This document shows, in pieces, positions 53,814 to 62,854 of a stretch of DNA of 64,000 nt. The stretch's first letter is position 1. The number at the start of each line of letters is the position of its first letter. The notes below the pieces were generated by a model. That model was not told where the DNA came from. It worked only from the letters and a program-made list of their open reading frames with translations, and did no database searches. The stretch is from Marinobacterium lacunae. Lineage in GTDB: Bacteria > Pseudomonadota > Gammaproteobacteria > Pseudomonadales > Balneatricaceae. Position numbers and translations under genes: made by a program. The stretch is from assembly GCF_000705555.1 (NCBI RefSeq), contig NZ_JMQN01000050.1, positions 1 through 64,000 on the forward strand. The letters are read 5' to 3'.

Positions 53814-54623
53814 TCACTCTTCGCTACTGGCGCTGTTTGTATGCACCTGCAACTGAGGATACGGAATAGTAATGCCTGCTTCATCAAAGCGCAGTTTGAC
53901 CTGCTCGGTTACATCCCAGTACACCGCCCAATAATCTGCAGTTTTGACCCAGGGACGAACATTAAAGTTAACGCTGCTATCAGCCAAGGCTGCCACTGCA
54001 ACCACCGGCGCAGGATCCTTCAGGATACGGTCATCCTCATCAAGAATCCCCTTGAGAATATCCTTCGCTTTGCGCAGATCATCGTCATAGCTGATGCCGA
54101 ACACCATATCGACACGACGGGTTTCACGCTTGGAATAGTTGGTAATGACACCGGCATAGATCCCGCCATTGGGCACGATAACCTCGCGGTTATCACCGGT
54201 GCGCATGACCGTATTGAAAATAGCCACGTGCTCGACAATCCCGGCCACACCCGCGACCTCGACAAAATCACCCTCTTTAAAGGGACGGAAGATTATCAGC
54301 AGCACACCAGCTGCGAAGTTCTTAAGTGAGTCCTGCAACGACAGGCCAATCGCCAAGCCTGCAGCACCGACCAACGCTATCAGCGAAGTGGTATCGATGC
54401 CGAGCTGTCCAAGCGACGCAACAATGATAAACAGCAACAACAGCACATTCACAATGGACGAGACGAAATTAACCAGCATTTCATCGGTCTTCGCGCGCCG
54501 CATCATCCGTGCAATCAAATTCACCAGATGCTTGGCCAGCCAGCGTCCGACGAAGAATATCGCCAACGCCAACGCTATATTGATAGCCCAAGGCACAATG
54601 TAGATATCCCAGAAGCTTTCCAT
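53814..54623 (-). CDS. Small-conductance mechanosensitive channel, MscS family
   Basis: The product is 269 residues with three predicted membrane helices (about 12-30, 50-72, 78-110). The pore-lining third helix is rich in Gly and Ala (LVGAAGLAIGLSLQDSLKNF), as in MscS. The beta domain has FKEGDFVEVAGVAGIVEHV and the alpha/beta C-terminus carries RRVDMVFGISYDDDLRKAK. It releases solutes on hypo-osmotic shock. GAGGA lies seven bases before the ATG. Confidence 0.93.
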   Translation of the reverse strand: MESFWDIYIVPWAINIALALAIFFVGRWLAKHLVNLIARMMRRAKTDEMLVNFVSSIVNVLLLLFIIVASLGQLGIDTTSLIALVGAAGLAIGLSLQDSLKNFAAGVLLIIFRPFKEGDFVEVAGVAGIVEHVAIFNTVMRTGDNREVIVPNGGIYAGVITNYSKRETRRVDMVFGISYDDDLRKAKDILKGILDEDDRILKDPAPVVAVAALADSSVNFNVRPWVKTADYWAVYWDVTEQVKLRFDEAGITIPYPQLQVHTNSASSEE

Positions 54624-54959
54624 TTACAGGTCCTCGATTCCTTGTCCACGCCCCTGAAGGCATGTTTTACTTACGGTTATACAGGCACCAGCCTGCCGGT
54701 ATTTAACAGGCAAAGCATGGGTTCAGGCCCCTGCAAAGTCAATTGAAACGAGGGCAGTTCGCGCCTTGTGAATCCCTTTTTTCTCATGCATTTAGCTACC
54801 GTGGTAACATGACGCCATTAAGGGATATTGATAAAAGCCTTCAACAATACCTCTTTCCTTTGAACTTAGCCGCAGACAGACAGTCACTGATGTAATCCTG
54901 TCGTGACCGGCATTGGAGCATCAATACAAGACCTTCAGGCAATACCTTCGGACAACTCA
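54624..54959. other. Divergent intergenic region between mscS-type and SH3-protein genes
   Basis: A 336-bp stretch without a gene. Near the channel gene it has an imperfect long-range inverted repeat (54653-54664 with 54716-54727, 10 of 12 paired) enclosing a CAGGC-ACCA-GCCTG hairpin (54682-54695), which could fold in the channel mRNA leader. I see no clear promoter for the SH3 gene. Confidence 0.45.
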
Positions 54960-55526
54960 ATGAAAAAAGTGTTACTTCTTGCCCTGATGGGCTCGCTTTC
55001 CGCCACAGCCCAAGCCGAACCCGCGCATATTGCAGACGACGCCTATGTGTTCATGAATAGCGGCCCCAGCAATCAGTACCGAATCAATGGGCGCGTCAAC
55101 AGTGGCGAATCAGTGGTTATTCTCGACCGCAAGAATGAGTATGTCCAAGTAAAAACCGCAAGCGGTCGTGTGGGCTGGGTTCCCGAATCATTTGTCGATC
55201 CCGGGCAGAGCGACCTGGTACGTATGCCGGAGCTTGAGACCGAACTGGTCAATGCCAAAAAACAGATTGAAGCTCAAAAACAAGAGATCGACGTGTTGAA
55301 AAGCTCCGCTCAAAACCGTCGACAGGAGAGCGAAGAGAACCAGGCTCGCGTGGTAGAGCTCGAGCAGGAGATATCGTCACTGAAATCCCAGATTGCCAAC
55401 ATGGACCAATCCAACCTGATTCGCTGGCTGACTCACGGCGGCCTGGTGGCACTTGGCGGCGTACTGCTCGGATTATTGGTGCCCTACTTACCGAAGCGGC
55501 GTAAACCGCGCAACGACTGGTTCTAA
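54960..55526 (+). CDS. SH3-domain protein with coiled coil and C-terminal membrane anchor (TIGR04211/YgiM type)
   Basis: The product is 188 residues from the ATG at 54960, which begins a good signal peptide (MKKVLLLALMGSLSATAQA). A bacterial SH3 domain (about 20-90; VFMNSGPSNQYRINGRVNSG and GRVGWVPESFV), a Glu/Gln-rich coiled coil (about 95-150), one membrane helix (about 158-178) and a basic tail (PKRRKPR) follow. This order matches the YgiM family, whose exact role at the cell envelope is unclear. Confidence 0.88.
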   Translation: MKKVLLLALMGSLSATAQAEPAHIADDAYVFMNSGPSNQYRINGRVNSGESVVILDRKNEYVQVKTASGRVGWVPESFVDPGQSDLVRMPELETELVNAKKQIEAQKQEIDVLKSSAQNRRQESEENQARVVELEQEISSLKSQIANMDQSNLIRWLTHGGLVALGGVLLGLLVPYLPKRRKPRNDWF

Positions 55527-55628
55527 TAGACTGTACCAATCAGATCCATAGACCATAATCATTGTTCATCCGAAGTCGCTGCCCGTTTAATAGAGCCATC
55601 AATTTATCGACCTCAAGGTGAGACGCAT

Positions 55629-55886
55629 ATGAAACGTGTAACGATCTTCGGTAAAGAAGGATGTGGTTTTTGTCGACGTGCCAAAGAACTCTGCGAGATC
55701 CGAGGCATAGATTTCCGCTACATTGATATACATCAGGAAGGGATCTCCAAGGCAGATCTTGAAAAGACCGTCGGAAAACCGGTCGAAACCGTGCCGCAAA
55801 TTTTTTGTGGCCAGGATCATATAGGCGGGTATACTGAATTTGCCGCCTTTGTAGAGCAGGCACTGGCTGAAACCGAAACCGAGTGA
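55629..55886 (+). CDS. Glutaredoxin
   Basis: The product is 85 residues, close to E. coli GrxA. The redox motif is GCGFC (residues 11-15), the cis-proline motif is TVPQIF, and the glutathione-binding end is HIGGYTEFAAF. It reduces disulfides with glutathione in the cytoplasm. The stop overlaps an upstream-open frame of the next small gene, whose own start is 66 bp downstream. Confidence 0.92.
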   Translation: MKRVTIFGKEGCGFCRRAKELCEIRGIDFRYIDIHQEGISKADLEKTVGKPVETVPQIFCGQDHIGGYTEFAAFVEQALAETETE

Positions 55887-55951
55887 TCATAGGCCCGGTT
55901 CGGCGCAACAGGTTCCAAAGGCCAGCCACAGTCCATAGAGGAGACGATCCG

Positions 55952-56095
55952 ATGCAGACAACACTGGTTATTCTGGCCACGATCGCCGTAGCGGTTTTTG
56001 CCTGGACTCAGCTCAAGGCACTGACTCGCGAGCAGCGTAACCTCCAACCTATCCGCATTCGCACCGAAGACACCCGGCCGCGCACACGTCGTTAA
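55952..56095 (+). CDS. Small single-pass membrane protein
   Basis: The product is 47 residues from the ATG at 55952, supported by GAGGAG nine bases upstream; an open frame extends to 55883 but without a ribosome site. One membrane helix (TTLVILATIAVAVFAW) is followed by a basic tail with many Arg and Thr residues. I do not recognise the family. It sits between glutaredoxin and a terminator and is probably cotranscribed with glutaredoxin. Confidence 0.6.
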   Translation: MQTTLVILATIAVAVFAWTQLKALTREQRNLQPIRIRTEDTRPRTRR

Positions 56096-56115
56096 CCTCG
56101 ACATTTCAAGTGGAC

Positions 56116-56150
56116 AAAAAAAAGCCGCGGGAACATGCGCTCCCGCGGCC
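56116..56150. terminator. Bidirectional terminator between small membrane protein and signalling operon
   Basis: GCCGCGGGA (56124-56132) and TCCCGCGGC (56141-56149) make a 9-bp GC-rich stem with an 8-nt loop. An A8 run on the left gives a U8 tract for minus-strand transcripts arriving from the gene ending at 56291. Confidence 0.82.
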
Positions 56151-56290
56151 TTAACGAATTCACTTGCTAGTCGAGACTTCTAGTAACCAAGTCTCTCTGC
56201 ACGGATCACAATCCCTGTCGCCGGCAGTGGTGAAAAGGGGCCGTAGTTTACCAGCATTTACATGAAAGTGTCACCGCATTTCACGTCTTT

Positions 56291-56521
56291 TTAACCGAAA
56301 CCACCACCTTTCTCCGCCTCCTCGGCAAGCGCCTGCTCGACTGGTCTGGGGTGAAACTCTCCAAAACCGTTTTCGATAGTCCACAGCTCAAGCCCCTGCT
56401 CAACACGCACAACTTTGTCGAAACGGTTACGCAGGTAGGGCACAGCCTCTTCCAGCGTATCGATATCACACAACATGACACCGCCACGGCCATTTTCGGT
56501 TGTAAAGAGATAACTCTTCAT
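56291..56521 (-). CDS. Small cytoplasmic protein of unknown function, coupled to the GGDEF-EAL gene
   Basis: The product is 76 residues, soluble and acidic at the end, beginning MKSYLFTTENGRGGVMLCDI. The ATG shares an ATGA overlap with the stop of the c-di-GMP protein gene, so translation is coupled. It has no signal peptide or membrane segment. I do not recognise the family; it might bind the large protein's output or be an unrelated passenger. Confidence 0.6.
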   Translation of the reverse strand: MKSYLFTTENGRGGVMLCDIDTLEEAVPYLRNRFDKVVRVEQGLELWTIENGFGEFHPRPVEQALAEEAEKGGGFG

Positions 56522-59055
56522 GCACCTGCTCCGTTTAAAAATGACGTGATTGAGTATTGCTCATACCAGCTGACAAAATCGTCCGCACGCTGTGGCCTGC
56601 ATATCAGATACCCCTGAACCTGGTCACACCCCAACTCGCGCAGCACTTCCAGCTGCTCGTGCGTTTCAACACCTTCAGCCACAACACTCAAGCCCAAGGC
56701 CTGACTCATGGCGATGATCGCGCTGACCAACTGCCGGTCCCGGTTTGACCCGGTGATGCTGCTGATAAAACTTCTATCAATCTTGAGGTGATCCAGCGAC
56801 ATGGTGCGAATGTAACTCAAGCTGGAAAACCCTGTCCCGAAGTCGTCAATCGACACACCTACGCCCCGCTCACGCAACGCAAGCAATGTGTCAGCCGTTT
56901 GTTCTGCATTGGCCAGAAAGCAGGTTTCAGTCAACTCGACACTTAGCCAGCGGCTATCCAAACCATGTCCGGACAACGCATTCTCTATGCGCTGTAAAAT
57001 CGAACCATCCTGAAACTGTCGTGCAGACAGGTTAATCGCAATAGGAGTAGCACACCCACTCTCACACCAGGTTTTCGCCTGCGCCACCGCCTCCTCAAGC
57101 ACCCAGTCCCCGATCTCGTTGATCAGGCCTGTATCTTCAGCCAAAGGGATAAACAGGTCGGCAGGCACAGCACCTAATTCGGCATTGTGCCAACGCAGCA
57201 GCGCTTCAGCCCCTACCACCTCTCCTGTCGTCAGGCTTATTTTCGGCTGATACACGAGCGAGAACTCGTTTCTCTCAAGTGCATGATGCAGCTGCGCTGC
57301 AATCAAATAACGTGATCGACGCTTCTGGTGCAACTCTTCCGAGAAGTAGCTACAGACGTTGTGCCCACGCTCCTTGGCCTGATGAAGCGCAGCTTCGGCG
57401 GAGCTCAACAGGGCGTCGCCATTGTCGCCATCAAGCGGAAAGAGAGCAATACCGATGCCCGCTGTAATCCGGACTTCAGTTGCGTTGACCAGCACAGGCG
57501 TCGAGATAACCCTGAACAGATGCTCAATCTGCTCATGAAGTCCATCTTCACTGACATTACCGATGATCAGGTTGAACTCATCGCCTCCAGGCCTGCTGGC
57601 CGTATCCCCAGTATCAAGCGCATTTTCGAGCCGTCCAGCGATAGTCTTGAGCACTTCATCACCGCCCTCCTGCCCGAAGCGATCATTAATGCGCTTAAAC
57701 ATGTCCAGATCGATGGCCAACACGGCAAACTTTTCGCCACTGTCGAGCGCATACCGGGATGCCATCTCAAGGCGTTCCTGAAACAAACGCCGGTTGGCCA
57801 ACCGCGTCAGGTCATCGAAAAGCGCCATCTGCTGAATCCGCGCTTCAGACCGTTTCGCTTCCGTCAGATCGTGAAAGATCGCCGCATACTGGGTAACCTT
57901 CCCCTCCGCGTCAGTGATGGCGGTAATGCTTAGCCACTCTGGATAAACCTCTCCACGCTTACTTCGGTTCCAGATCTCCCCTTGCCACTCACCCTGCTGA
58001 CGAAGCGCGTGCCACATACGATCATAGAACGTACGATCATGACGCCCTGAACTCAAAATACTGGGATTTTTCCCTATAACCTCATGCGCTTCGTAACCCG
58101 TAATCGCAGTAAAAGCCGGATTGACACTCTGTATGGCGCCCGATGCATCGGTTACGACAACACCTTCAAGCGATGCGTTGATAACCCGCTCGATCAGCCT
58201 CAGATTCTGCATCGACTGTTCGAGTGCTTCATTGTTGGTTCGCAGCATCTGACGCAGACGCGAAACATAGTCCCGCTCGACACTGCGCAGAATATCGGCA
58301 TAGGAGAGCACTCGCGTCACTTGCCCTGACGCATCGACTACGCCCAGATGCCTGAAACCGTGTCGGAGGAAAATCTTACGGGCAATAAAAAGACTGATGC
58401 TTTCATCGATAGAGACAAGTTCGGGAGGCGAAAAACTTAGAACAGGACGTACGAGCGGTTCGCCAGAGGCCAGAATACGGATGACATCAGTATCTGTCAG
58501 TATGTGGGTCTTTGTTCCATTGCGAACCAACGCCGAACTCTGCCCCCGGTCATGCATCTGCGAAATTATATCGCGCATTAACGAATCAGCGCTCACCCAT
58601 AGCATCTCTACCGGTGCAATATCCGACACACTTCGCAGAAACAGATCGTGCTCGACTCCCTGGTTGTTAACGACGTCGCTTTCGCTGACGATACCGATCA
58701 ATTTTCCGGATGCATCAACAACCACTGCATGCTTCAGCCTGCATCCAAGAAGCTCGACGCCGACGTCGTCGATACTGGCCTCACCACGCACCACTAGCAG
58801 CTGCGTCGACATCACGTCAGCAAGAAGCTGGGAGCGAGCGTGCACCTCTGGATTCAGGCAGCAGCTCATCGCTTCACGGCCGGTCAATATCCCGACCGGC
58901 TTATGATCATCGCAGACCAGCACCGATCCTATCCTGCGTTCGGACATAAGCTTGAGAGCGCTTTCAAGGCTATCGCCAGGCGCGCAGCAAATGACATCGG
59001 TCTGACAGATTTGCGCTACCGATACGCCATGATTCAACAGTACTTCGGTGTTCAT
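56518..59055 (-). CDS. CBS-PAS-GGDEF-EAL cyclic-di-GMP signalling protein
   Basis: The product is 845 residues. Four CBS motifs in two pairs (about 10-130 and 140-265) are followed by a coiled linker, a PAS domain (about 290-410; ASGAIQSVNPAFTAITGYE), GGDEF (about 420-580) and EAL (about 595-835). The GGDEF active site is intact (RPGGDEFNLIIG). The EAL domain keeps AEALLRW, NLSARQF, ELTETCF, DDFGTGFSSLSYI, KIDRSF and QGYL, so it should hydrolyse c-di-GMP. CBS pairs usually bind adenine nucleotides, so energy state may tune this protein. A 76-residue protein gene overlaps its stop. Confidence 0.92.
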   Translation of the reverse strand: MNTEVLLNHGVSVAQICQTDVICCAPGDSLESALKLMSERRIGSVLVCDDHKPVGILTGREAMSCCLNPEVHARSQLLADVMSTQLLVVRGEASIDDVGVELLGCRLKHAVVVDASGKLIGIVSESDVVNNQGVEHDLFLRSVSDIAPVEMLWVSADSLMRDIISQMHDRGQSSALVRNGTKTHILTDTDVIRILASGEPLVRPVLSFSPPELVSIDESISLFIARKIFLRHGFRHLGVVDASGQVTRVLSYADILRSVERDYVSRLRQMLRTNNEALEQSMQNLRLIERVINASLEGVVVTDASGAIQSVNPAFTAITGYEAHEVIGKNPSILSSGRHDRTFYDRMWHALRQQGEWQGEIWNRSKRGEVYPEWLSITAITDAEGKVTQYAAIFHDLTEAKRSEARIQQMALFDDLTRLANRRLFQERLEMASRYALDSGEKFAVLAIDLDMFKRINDRFGQEGGDEVLKTIAGRLENALDTGDTASRPGGDEFNLIIGNVSEDGLHEQIEHLFRVISTPVLVNATEVRITAGIGIALFPLDGDNGDALLSSAEAALHQAKERGHNVCSYFSEELHQKRRSRYLIAAQLHHALERNEFSLVYQPKISLTTGEVVGAEALLRWHNAELGAVPADLFIPLAEDTGLINEIGDWVLEEAVAQAKTWCESGCATPIAINLSARQFQDGSILQRIENALSGHGLDSRWLSVELTETCFLANAEQTADTLLALRERGVGVSIDDFGTGFSSLSYIRTMSLDHLKIDRSFISSITGSNRDRQLVSAIIAMSQALGLSVVAEGVETHEQLEVLRELGCDQVQGYLICRPQRADDFVSWYEQYSITSFLNGAGA

Positions 59056-59253
59056 GCGGACAGGGGCGGCGCTCCATAGTGCACGGGAAAACAGCGTACA
59101 TTGTAACAGCTACCCAGTGCGTCGATAAGAATAATTCCCAACCGCCTTCAATGGCATTAAAAAAGCGTCACAACCTCGCTCTGGCAACGTTACTGCTCAC
59201 CTAAATCCTGTATGATCTAGCGACAGGGAAACGCGCGTTCGGAGTTAACACAC

Positions 59254-61545
59254 ATGCCTCATCCTCTCGCCACATTGACAGTATTGGTCGAACAGATCGC
59301 CCGCACTCAAGACCCCACTGCCATCATGGAAACCATCGTGCAACGCCTCGGCGAGCTTCTCGACGTTGAAGTGTGCAGCATCTATTTGTGCACGCCGGAG
59401 CGTGATGCATTGATACTTGCCGCCACCCGAGGTTTGTCTTCCAGTGCGGTCGGCAATGTGCGTTTGGCGATGAACGAAGGCTTGGTTGGCCATATCGCTG
59501 CGACGCTTAGTGCCGTGAACCTGGCGGATGCGCCCTCCGATGATCGCTTCGTGTACATTCCCGAAACGCATGAAATGCCCTATCACTGCTTTTTGGGTGT
59601 TCCCCTTCTACATCTGCGCAAACTCGTGGGCGTAATGGTCATTCAGGGCCACCAGCGTGAGCCGTTCAGTGACGAAGACGAAGCTTTCCTGATCACAGTC
59701 GCCTCTCAGCTCGGTAGCACGCTCTACCAACTGCACCGCGACGGGAAGTGGATGTCCAAACTGCCTGATTCATCCCCCTATCGACACTACACCGGTATCA
59801 AAGGGGCGCCCGGGGTTGGTCAGGGAAGGCTTTGGCTGATTCACCCGCACCTCTCCCTTGCCGACGTCAAGGAGTCGATGACAAGCAACCCTGCGCAGCA
59901 GAAAAGCGACTTTTCCGATGCCCTCGCTGCAGTTCTCGAGGAGCTGGAATCAGGCTCGGGTCGTTTGGGCCAACACCTGCCGGCTGACGTACGGGCACTG
60001 TTTCATGTCTATGAATTGATGCTGCAGAGCCCAGAGCTGAGCCAGGGAGTCATACGTCTGATCGATGGCGGCGCCACCGCCGAGTGGGCACTTAAACAGA
60101 CCATCGACGAGATGGCCTCGGCGTTCGAGCAGTCCAGCGATCCTTATATGCAGGCACGCAGCGAGGACATTCGCAATATCGGCCAACGCATCCTGAACCA
60201 GATTCTTGAGCGAGACCAACAGGTACTGGAAGCGCCAGACGAAGAGCTGATACTCGCCGGAGAACTCATCAGCATCGCCGATCTCGCCAGTTTCCCGCAG
60301 GAACGTATCCGCGGTCTGGTATGCACCTCCGGCTCAACGCTGTCCCACACGGCAATCGTCGCCAACGCGCTCGGCATCCCTGCAATCATGGGAATAGAAG
60401 GACTGGAGCCCGAACTTCATCGCGGCGCCCGCATCATTGTCGATGGCAACCGCGCCGAGTGTATCGTCAACCCGCCACAGGCGTTGATGAAAGAGTACAA
60501 ACGCATGATCGATCAGGAGCAGCGTTTTATGCGCGATCTGGATCGGCTGCGTGACATGCCAGCACAAACCCAGGATGGAATGCGCGTCAAACTGATGACC
60601 AACACGGGTCTGCTTGCCGATGCCACCCCCGGCTTGCAGCGCGGTGCAGAGGGTGTAGGCCTCTACCGGTCGGAAATACCATTCATGGTCCATGACAGCT
60701 TTCCGACCGAGCAGGAGCAGTACCGGATCTACAGCAAAGTGCTCAAAGCCTATGCGCCGCGCCCTGTTTCCATGCGCACACTTGATATAGGCGGCGACAA
60801 GCAGCTGCCCTACTTCGAGATCAATGAGAGTAACCCCTATCTAGGCTGGCGTGGGATACGTTTCACGCTGGACAACACCCAGCTGCTGGTCAGCCAGATT
60901 AGGGCCATGCTTAGAGCTCATGCAGAACATGGCAACCTGAAAATACTGGTTCCAATGATCAGCCGCGTCGATGAAATTAAAACTGTTCGTGAGCTCGTCG
61001 AGAAAGCGGCCGATGCACTTAAGCGAGACGGGCTGGACGTCACCATACCGGAAATAGGCATGATGATTGAGGTTCCTTCGGCGATGTTGTTGTTGCCGAA
61101 ACTGGCCCCCTATATCGACTTCGTGTCGGTGGGTTCAAATGACCTGACGCAGTACCTGCTCGCAGTTGACCGTAACAACCCCCGGGTATCCAACCTGTTC
61201 GACAATATGCACCCTGCCATGCTTGTGGCACTGGAACAGATTCTCGAGCAGAGCAGACACCTTGGCCTTCCTATTTCACTGTGCGGCGAAATGGCTTCCG
61301 ACCCTGTCGCTGTGCTCATGCTGGTTGCGCTGGGGTATGACTGCCTGAGTCTGAGTGCGTATAACATACCCAAGATCAAACTGTTGATACGCTCGCTAAA
61401 CCGGTCGGACCTGCTGCCGCTGCTCGAGCAGGCACGCCAGTGCTCCGATGAGACGCAGATACGGGCGCTCTTCTCACCGATACTCGAAAAACTCGACTGG
61501 TCAACCGACCTCCGGCAACCTCCGGACGCGAATAAACCAGCATAA
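59254..61545 (+). CDS. ptsP: PTS-Ntr enzyme I (phosphoenolpyruvate-protein phosphotransferase PtsP)
   Basis: The product is 763 residues: an N-terminal GAF domain (about 15-165; CSIYLCTPE, MNEGLVGHIA) and a full enzyme I. The phosphorylated histidine is H365 in TSGSTLSHTAIVANALG. PEP-site blocks follow (GLYRSEIPFM, RTLDIGGDKQLPY, SVGSNDLTQYLLAVDRNNP, SLCGEMASDP). PtsP starts the nitrogen phosphotransferase chain, passing phosphate from PEP to NPr and then PtsN, and responds to glutamine through GAF. A hairpin follows the stop. Confidence 0.95.
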   Translation: MPHPLATLTVLVEQIARTQDPTAIMETIVQRLGELLDVEVCSIYLCTPERDALILAATRGLSSSAVGNVRLAMNEGLVGHIAATLSAVNLADAPSDDRFVYIPETHEMPYHCFLGVPLLHLRKLVGVMVIQGHQREPFSDEDEAFLITVASQLGSTLYQLHRDGKWMSKLPDSSPYRHYTGIKGAPGVGQGRLWLIHPHLSLADVKESMTSNPAQQKSDFSDALAAVLEELESGSGRLGQHLPADVRALFHVYELMLQSPELSQGVIRLIDGGATAEWALKQTIDEMASAFEQSSDPYMQARSEDIRNIGQRILNQILERDQQVLEAPDEELILAGELISIADLASFPQERIRGLVCTSGSTLSHTAIVANALGIPAIMGIEGLEPELHRGARIIVDGNRAECIVNPPQALMKEYKRMIDQEQRFMRDLDRLRDMPAQTQDGMRVKLMTNTGLLADATPGLQRGAEGVGLYRSEIPFMVHDSFPTEQEQYRIYSKVLKAYAPRPVSMRTLDIGGDKQLPYFEINESNPYLGWRGIRFTLDNTQLLVSQIRAMLRAHAEHGNLKILVPMISRVDEIKTVRELVEKAADALKRDGLDVTIPEIGMMIEVPSAMLLLPKLAPYIDFVSVGSNDLTQYLLAVDRNNPRVSNLFDNMHPAMLVALEQILEQSRHLGLPISLCGEMASDPVAVLMLVALGYDCLSLSAYNIPKIKLLIRSLNRSDLLPLLEQARQCSDETQIRALFSPILEKLDWSTDLRQPPDANKPA

Positions 61546-61555
61546 AAGGTAATCA

Positions 61556-61579
61556 GCCCCGGTACACCGCGACCGGGGC
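61556..61579 (+). terminator. Hairpin after ptsP
   Basis: GCCCCGGT (61556-61563) and ACCGGGGC (61572-61579) form a perfect 8-bp stem with an 8-nt loop, 11 bp after the stop. It lacks a T-tract on the plus strand. Confidence 0.55.
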
Positions 61580-61628
61580 ACATAAAAAATTCACCGCAAC
61601 GACGCTTTACAAGAAAAAAATTCACTCT

Positions 61629-61663
61629 GAAGGCGCATTTTTCACTTGCTGAAAATGCGCTTC
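61629..61663. repeat. Long imperfect inverted repeat between ptsP and the ATP-grasp gene
   Basis: GCGCATTTTTCA (61633-61644) pairs with TGAAAATGCGC (61650-61660) with one bulged base, extended by GAAG/CTTC at the ends. It could be an operator or an mRNA hairpin for the ATP-grasp operon, whose start is 154 bp downstream. Confidence 0.4.
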
Positions 61664-61816
61664 TGCCGTCCAATTGCGCCACTCTCCTGCTGCCGGCTCC
61701 TGCCTGTGTAGCGCGTATTCAACACCGTTTAATTCGTTTACCGAACAAACAATTTCTGGCGTCTGACAACCCGGCAGCCAAGGCCGCGGCTTGTCGCGCC
61801 ACTACAGGATGATGGC

Positions 61817-62854
61817 ATGAAAATCTGCTTTCTGATGTACCCGTGGGAACAGGTCAAACCCGATACCGACAGCACTTTGCGTATGGTGCATGAGGCGGTA
61901 CTGCGCGGCCATACCGTTGCAATTACCTCCCCGGCCAGTTTGACGATTCGAGACAGCGTTGCCAGCGCTTTTTGCAATGTCTTCGTCAAAAACAGCCGCG
62001 TATCGGAGAAATTCCCCACGTTCTATCGCAACGCCGAGTTTCGTCGCAGCCGTCTGCCACTGGCAGGCTTCGACGCCATCATCGTGCGCCTGAATCCGCC
62101 CCTGGACACCATCATTCTCAACTTCCTTGATTCTGTGCAGGATGATGTCTTCATCATGAACGACATCAACGGAATGCGAATTGCCAACAACAAGCTGTAT
62201 ACCGCTGCCTTTACCGGCCCTGCCGCGAAATACATGCCCGCCACTCACGTATCGAAGAATCGCGATTATCTAGAGAAAGTCCTGCAGGAATCGACCGGGA
62301 ATCGCATGATTCTCAAACCACTCAACGGCTTTGGCGGCAAGGGCGTGATTGTCGTCGAGAAAAGTGCACGGCAAAGCTTCCGTTCGCTGCTGGATTTCTA
62401 TGTTGGATCCGGCAGCAGCAGCAACTACGTCATCCTGCAGGAGTTTGTCGAAGGCGCAGAGAATGGCGACGTACGAATCCTGATGCTCAACGGAGAACCG
62501 ATCGGTGCCATGCGTCGTATTCCAGACGAAAACGACGTGCGCTCGAATGTGCATGCCGGCGGTCGCGTGGTGAAGCACACGCTCACCCGTGAAGACCGAG
62601 AGCTCTGCCGCGCTATCGCCCCAAAACTTGTGCGCGACGGTCTTTACCTGACAGGCCTTGATGTTATCAACGGCAAGTTGATCGAGGTTAACGTCATGGC
62701 ACCCGGCGGCATTGTGCGTATCAACAAACTGAACCGTGTGCGCCTGCAGCGCCCGATCATGGATTTCGTCGAAAATGTGGTCGAGGCCAAAGCACTGGTC
62801 GAGCGCCAGAAAAACGCCTTCCGCCAGGCGATCGACGATGCAAACACTCACTGA
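61817..62854 (+). CDS. Glutathione synthase/RimK-type ATP-grasp ligase
   Basis: The product is 345 residues with a GshB-like plan: N-terminal Rossmann-like domain (MKICFLMYPWEQVKPDTDST), then the ATP-grasp fold with MILKPLNGFGGKGVIVVE (ATP-binding lysine and glycine loop), LQEFVEGAENGDVRILMLNG, and the metal end LIEVNVMAPGGIVRINK. The Mg-binding Glu-x-Asn is present. It would ligate an amino acid to a carboxylate. It resembles GshB but the neighbour is a formylglutamate amidohydrolase-like/DUF1704 gene rather than gshA, so glutathione synthesis is not assured. AGGATGATGGC precedes the ATG. The 3' end overlaps the next gene by 17 bp. Confidence 0.83.
   Translation: MKICFLMYPWEQVKPDTDSTLRMVHEAVLRGHTVAITSPASLTIRDSVASAFCNVFVKNSRVSEKFPTFYRNAEFRRSRLPLAGFDAIIVRLNPPLDTIILNFLDSVQDDVFIMNDINGMRIANNKLYTAAFTGPAAKYMPATHVSKNRDYLEKVLQESTGNRMILKPLNGFGGKGVIVVEKSARQSFRSLLDFYVGSGSSSNYVILQEFVEGAENGDVRILMLNGEPIGAMRRIPDENDVRSNVHAGGRVVKHTLTREDRELCRAIAPKLVRDGLYLTGLDVINGKLIEVNVMAPGGIVRINKLNRVRLQRPIMDFVENVVEAKALVERQKNAFRQAIDDANTH

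Noticed and set aside
53678-53869. A 63-codon open frame after yidD as a gene
   Set aside because: No ATG or ribosome site at the start, low-complexity composition, and it runs through the strong terminator hairpin and into the mscS-type gene on the other strand.
59161-59253. A sigma70 promoter for ptsP at TATGAT (59212-59217)
   Set aside because: The -10-like hexamer is reasonable but no -35 match lies at an acceptable distance, so it was not listed as a feature.
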